Shown here: positions 62,611-64,000 of the stretch, piece after piece
Numbering within the stretch: the first letter of the stretch is position 1
Layout: every line of letters starts with the position of its first letter
DNA from: Clostridium sp. 'deep sea'
Lineage (GTDB): Bacteria > Bacillota > UBA994 > PWPR01
Direction: 5' to 3'
Assembly: GCF_014931565.1 (NCBI RefSeq)
Contig: NZ_CP063353.1
Location: 558,001 to 622,000 of the forward strand
Length of the DNA stretch: 64,000 bases
Made by a program: the position numbers and the translations under genes
Notes under the pieces: model-generated
Told to the model about the DNA's origin: nothing
The model's input: only the letters and a program-made list of their open reading frames with translations
Database searches by the model: none

Positions 62611-64000
62611 CTACTCTTTATTATTTAATATTTTGCTTACTATTTCAGTGTCTGCAAATACCTTACGTGGTTTACTTCCTTCGTACCCACCTACAATACC
62701 AGCCTGCTCTAATTGATCAATTATTCTAGCTGCTCTTGCATAACCAACTCTAAATCTTCGTTGAATCATGGATATAGAGGCTGAATTATTATCCACAATT
62801 AACTTAACTGCATCATTAAAATACTCATCCACATCACTATCAATTGCACCTGTATTTTTTGTTTTTTCTTCAAAGTCTTCTTTAACATATTGAGCACTAG
62901 TTTGATTTGTAATTGACTTTACTACGTCAGCAACCTCTTGCTCTGAAATATATGCTCCTTGAACTCTAATTGGCTTGCTTTTTCCTGGTTCTGCATATAA
63001 CATATCACCTTTACCCAATAGCTTTTCTGCCCCTGACATATCTAATATAGTTCTACTATCTATTGCCGAGGAAACAGCAAATGCAATTCTAGCAGGTATA
63101 TTTGCTTTAATAAGCCCAGTTATTACATCCACCGATGGTCTTTGAGTACCAATTACTAAGTGAATACCCGCAGCTCGTCCCATTTGAGCAATTCTACAAA
63201 TTGCATCTTCTACATCTTTTGAGGCAACCATCATTAAGTCAGCTAACTCATCTATAATAACAATAATAAACGGTAACTTCTCACTATCTTGCTCTGGATT
63301 AACAACAATATCCTTAGCAATAATTTCGTTATACCTATTAATATCTCTTGCTCCACGTTTTGCTAACTTTTCATAACGCTTGTCCATCTCCTGCACTACC
63401 CAAAATAAAGCTGACGATGCCTTTTTCGGGTCTGTAACAACTGGTGTAAGAAGATGTGGTAGTCCATTATAGCAGCTTAACTCAACTCGCTTTGGATCAA
63501 TCATAACAAATTTCACATCAGTAGGAGCATACCTAAATAAAATGCTATTAATAATTACATTAATACATACCGATTTTCCTGAGCCTGTTGCCCCAGCTAT
63601 CAGCATATGTGGAGTTTTACATATATCAGCAATAATAGGCCTACCCGATATATCTAAACCTAAACCTACAACAACATTTCCACTTTTAGCTTGATATTCT
63701 TCACTTGTTAAAACTTGCTTTAAAAATACAACACTATTAGAGGTATTAGGAACCTCAATTCCGATAGCAGCCTTGCCTGGGATAGGGGCTTCTATTCTTA
63801 TGTTAGCTACCGCTAAACTTAATGCTATATCATCCTCTAAAGAAGACACTCTACTTACTTTAACTCCAGCAGCTATTTGCAGTTCATATCTAGTTATTGT
63901 TGGACCTACTGAAACTCGTGTTACCCTAGATTCAATCTTAAAGTTTTTGAGAGTTTCTTCTATTTTTGAAGCCTGTTCTCTAATACTATGCTGATTGTTC
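62611..64000 (-). CDS. ftsK: DNA translocase FtsK/SpoIIIE, C-terminal part (cut by window edge)
   Basis: About 463 residues are present and the frame is open to the right edge, so the membrane domain and most of the linker are outside. Present are the alpha/beta motor domains with IRIEAPIPGKAAIGIEVPN, Walker A GATGSGKSVCI, MIDPKRVELS and Walker B IVIIDELADLMM, plus the C-terminal gamma winged helix (ISMIQRRFRVGYARAARIID) that reads polar DNA motifs. It pumps chromosomal DNA through the septum at division or into the forespore. Whether this copy is FtsK or SpoIIIE cannot be told here. Confidence 0.94.
   Translation of the reverse strand, partial: NNQHSIREQASKIEETLKNFKIESRVTRVSVGPTITRYELQIAAGVKVSRVSSLEDDIALSLAVANIRIEAPIPGKAAIGIEVPNTSNSVVFLKQVLTSEEYQAKSGNVVVGLGLDISGRPIIADICKTPHMLIAGATGSGKSVCINVIINSILFRYAPTDVKFVMIDPKRVELSCYNGLPHLLTPVVTDPKKASSALFWVVQEMDKRYEKLAKRGARDINRYNEIIAKDIVVNPEQDSEKLPFIIVIIDELADLMMVASKDVEDAICRIAQMGRAAGIHLVIGTQRPSVDVITGLIKANIPARIAFAVSSAIDSRTILDMSGAEKLLGKGDMLYAEPGKSKPIRVQGAYISEQEVADVVKSITNQTSAQYVKEDFEEKTKNTGAIDSDVDEYFNDAVKLIVDNNSASISMIQRRFRVGYARAARIIDQLEQAGIVGGYEGSKPRKVFADTEIVSKILNNKE

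Overview
The window is AT-rich DNA from a low-GC Gram-positive anaerobe, most likely an endospore-forming member of the Clostridia. The evidence is strong AGGAGG-type ribosome binding sites, sigma-A promoters (TTGACA/TATAAT), the gene order miaB-mutS-mutL-miaA-hfq followed by a SpoVK-like AAA+ gene, lexA close to a YnbB-type PLP enzyme, and an oxygen-sensitive 2-oxoacid:ferredoxin oxidoreductase beside a sodium-pumping decarboxylase. I cannot name a genus from sequence alone. Most genes lie on the minus strand.

Layout, left to right. 1-2.0 kb: start of an AAA ATPase and an SPFH/NfeD membrane pair. 2.0-2.6 kb: a non-coding stretch with a strong orphan plus-strand promoter. 2.6-10 kb: a complete phosphate regulon (phoU, pstB, pstA, pstC, a double-length pstS, phoR, phoP). 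10-12 kb: a hydroxyacid dehydrogenase divergent from ilvE. 12.3-19.6 kb: a type I restriction-modification operon (hsdM, hsdS, hsdR) with a nuclease-like DUF5655-type gene. 19.6-24.4 kb: trmL, lexA, a small membrane protein, a YnbB-type enzyme and a hypothetical gene, separated by hairpin repeats. 24.7-32.9 kb: an accessory drug-response region with a serine hydrolase, a UvrA-like ABC ATPase, two AraC/GyrI-type regulators and a MATE pump. 33-43.7 kb: a G3E/EutP-like GTPase, SpoVK-like AAA+, hfq, miaA, mutL, mutS, miaB and a P1-family peptidase. 43.7-47 kb: YitT, a phosphotransferase, a third AraC/GyrI regulator and two very small Cys-containing reading frames. 47.2-59 kb: a fermentation block. 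59.3-64 kb: pgsA, rimO, corA, a RodZ-like gene and the C-terminal part of ftsK/spoIIIE.

The fermentation block forms a readable pathway. gntR-korDABC would oxidise 2-oxoglutarate to succinyl-CoA with reduced ferredoxin. The adjacent operon (split methylmalonyl-CoA mutase, MeaB, epimerase, MmdA/D/C/B, PduL) would turn succinyl-CoA into propionyl-CoA while pumping Na+, then into propionyl-phosphate. This fits a glutamate or amino-acid fermenter that makes propionate; the direction is inferred.

Unusual items: pstS contains two nearly identical binding domains in tandem. Six 46-47 bp hairpin repeats lie between mce and meaB and encode the end of MeaB. A REP-like hairpin family recurs between genes, with compensatory stem changes. 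There is a ~200 bp structured inverted repeat near 20 kb, a decayed second copy of the ynbB locus, a ~117 bp hairpin element at the 5' end of the SpoVK-like gene, and a pair of possible Cys-containing micropeptides that share a D-x-x-P-P-K motif.
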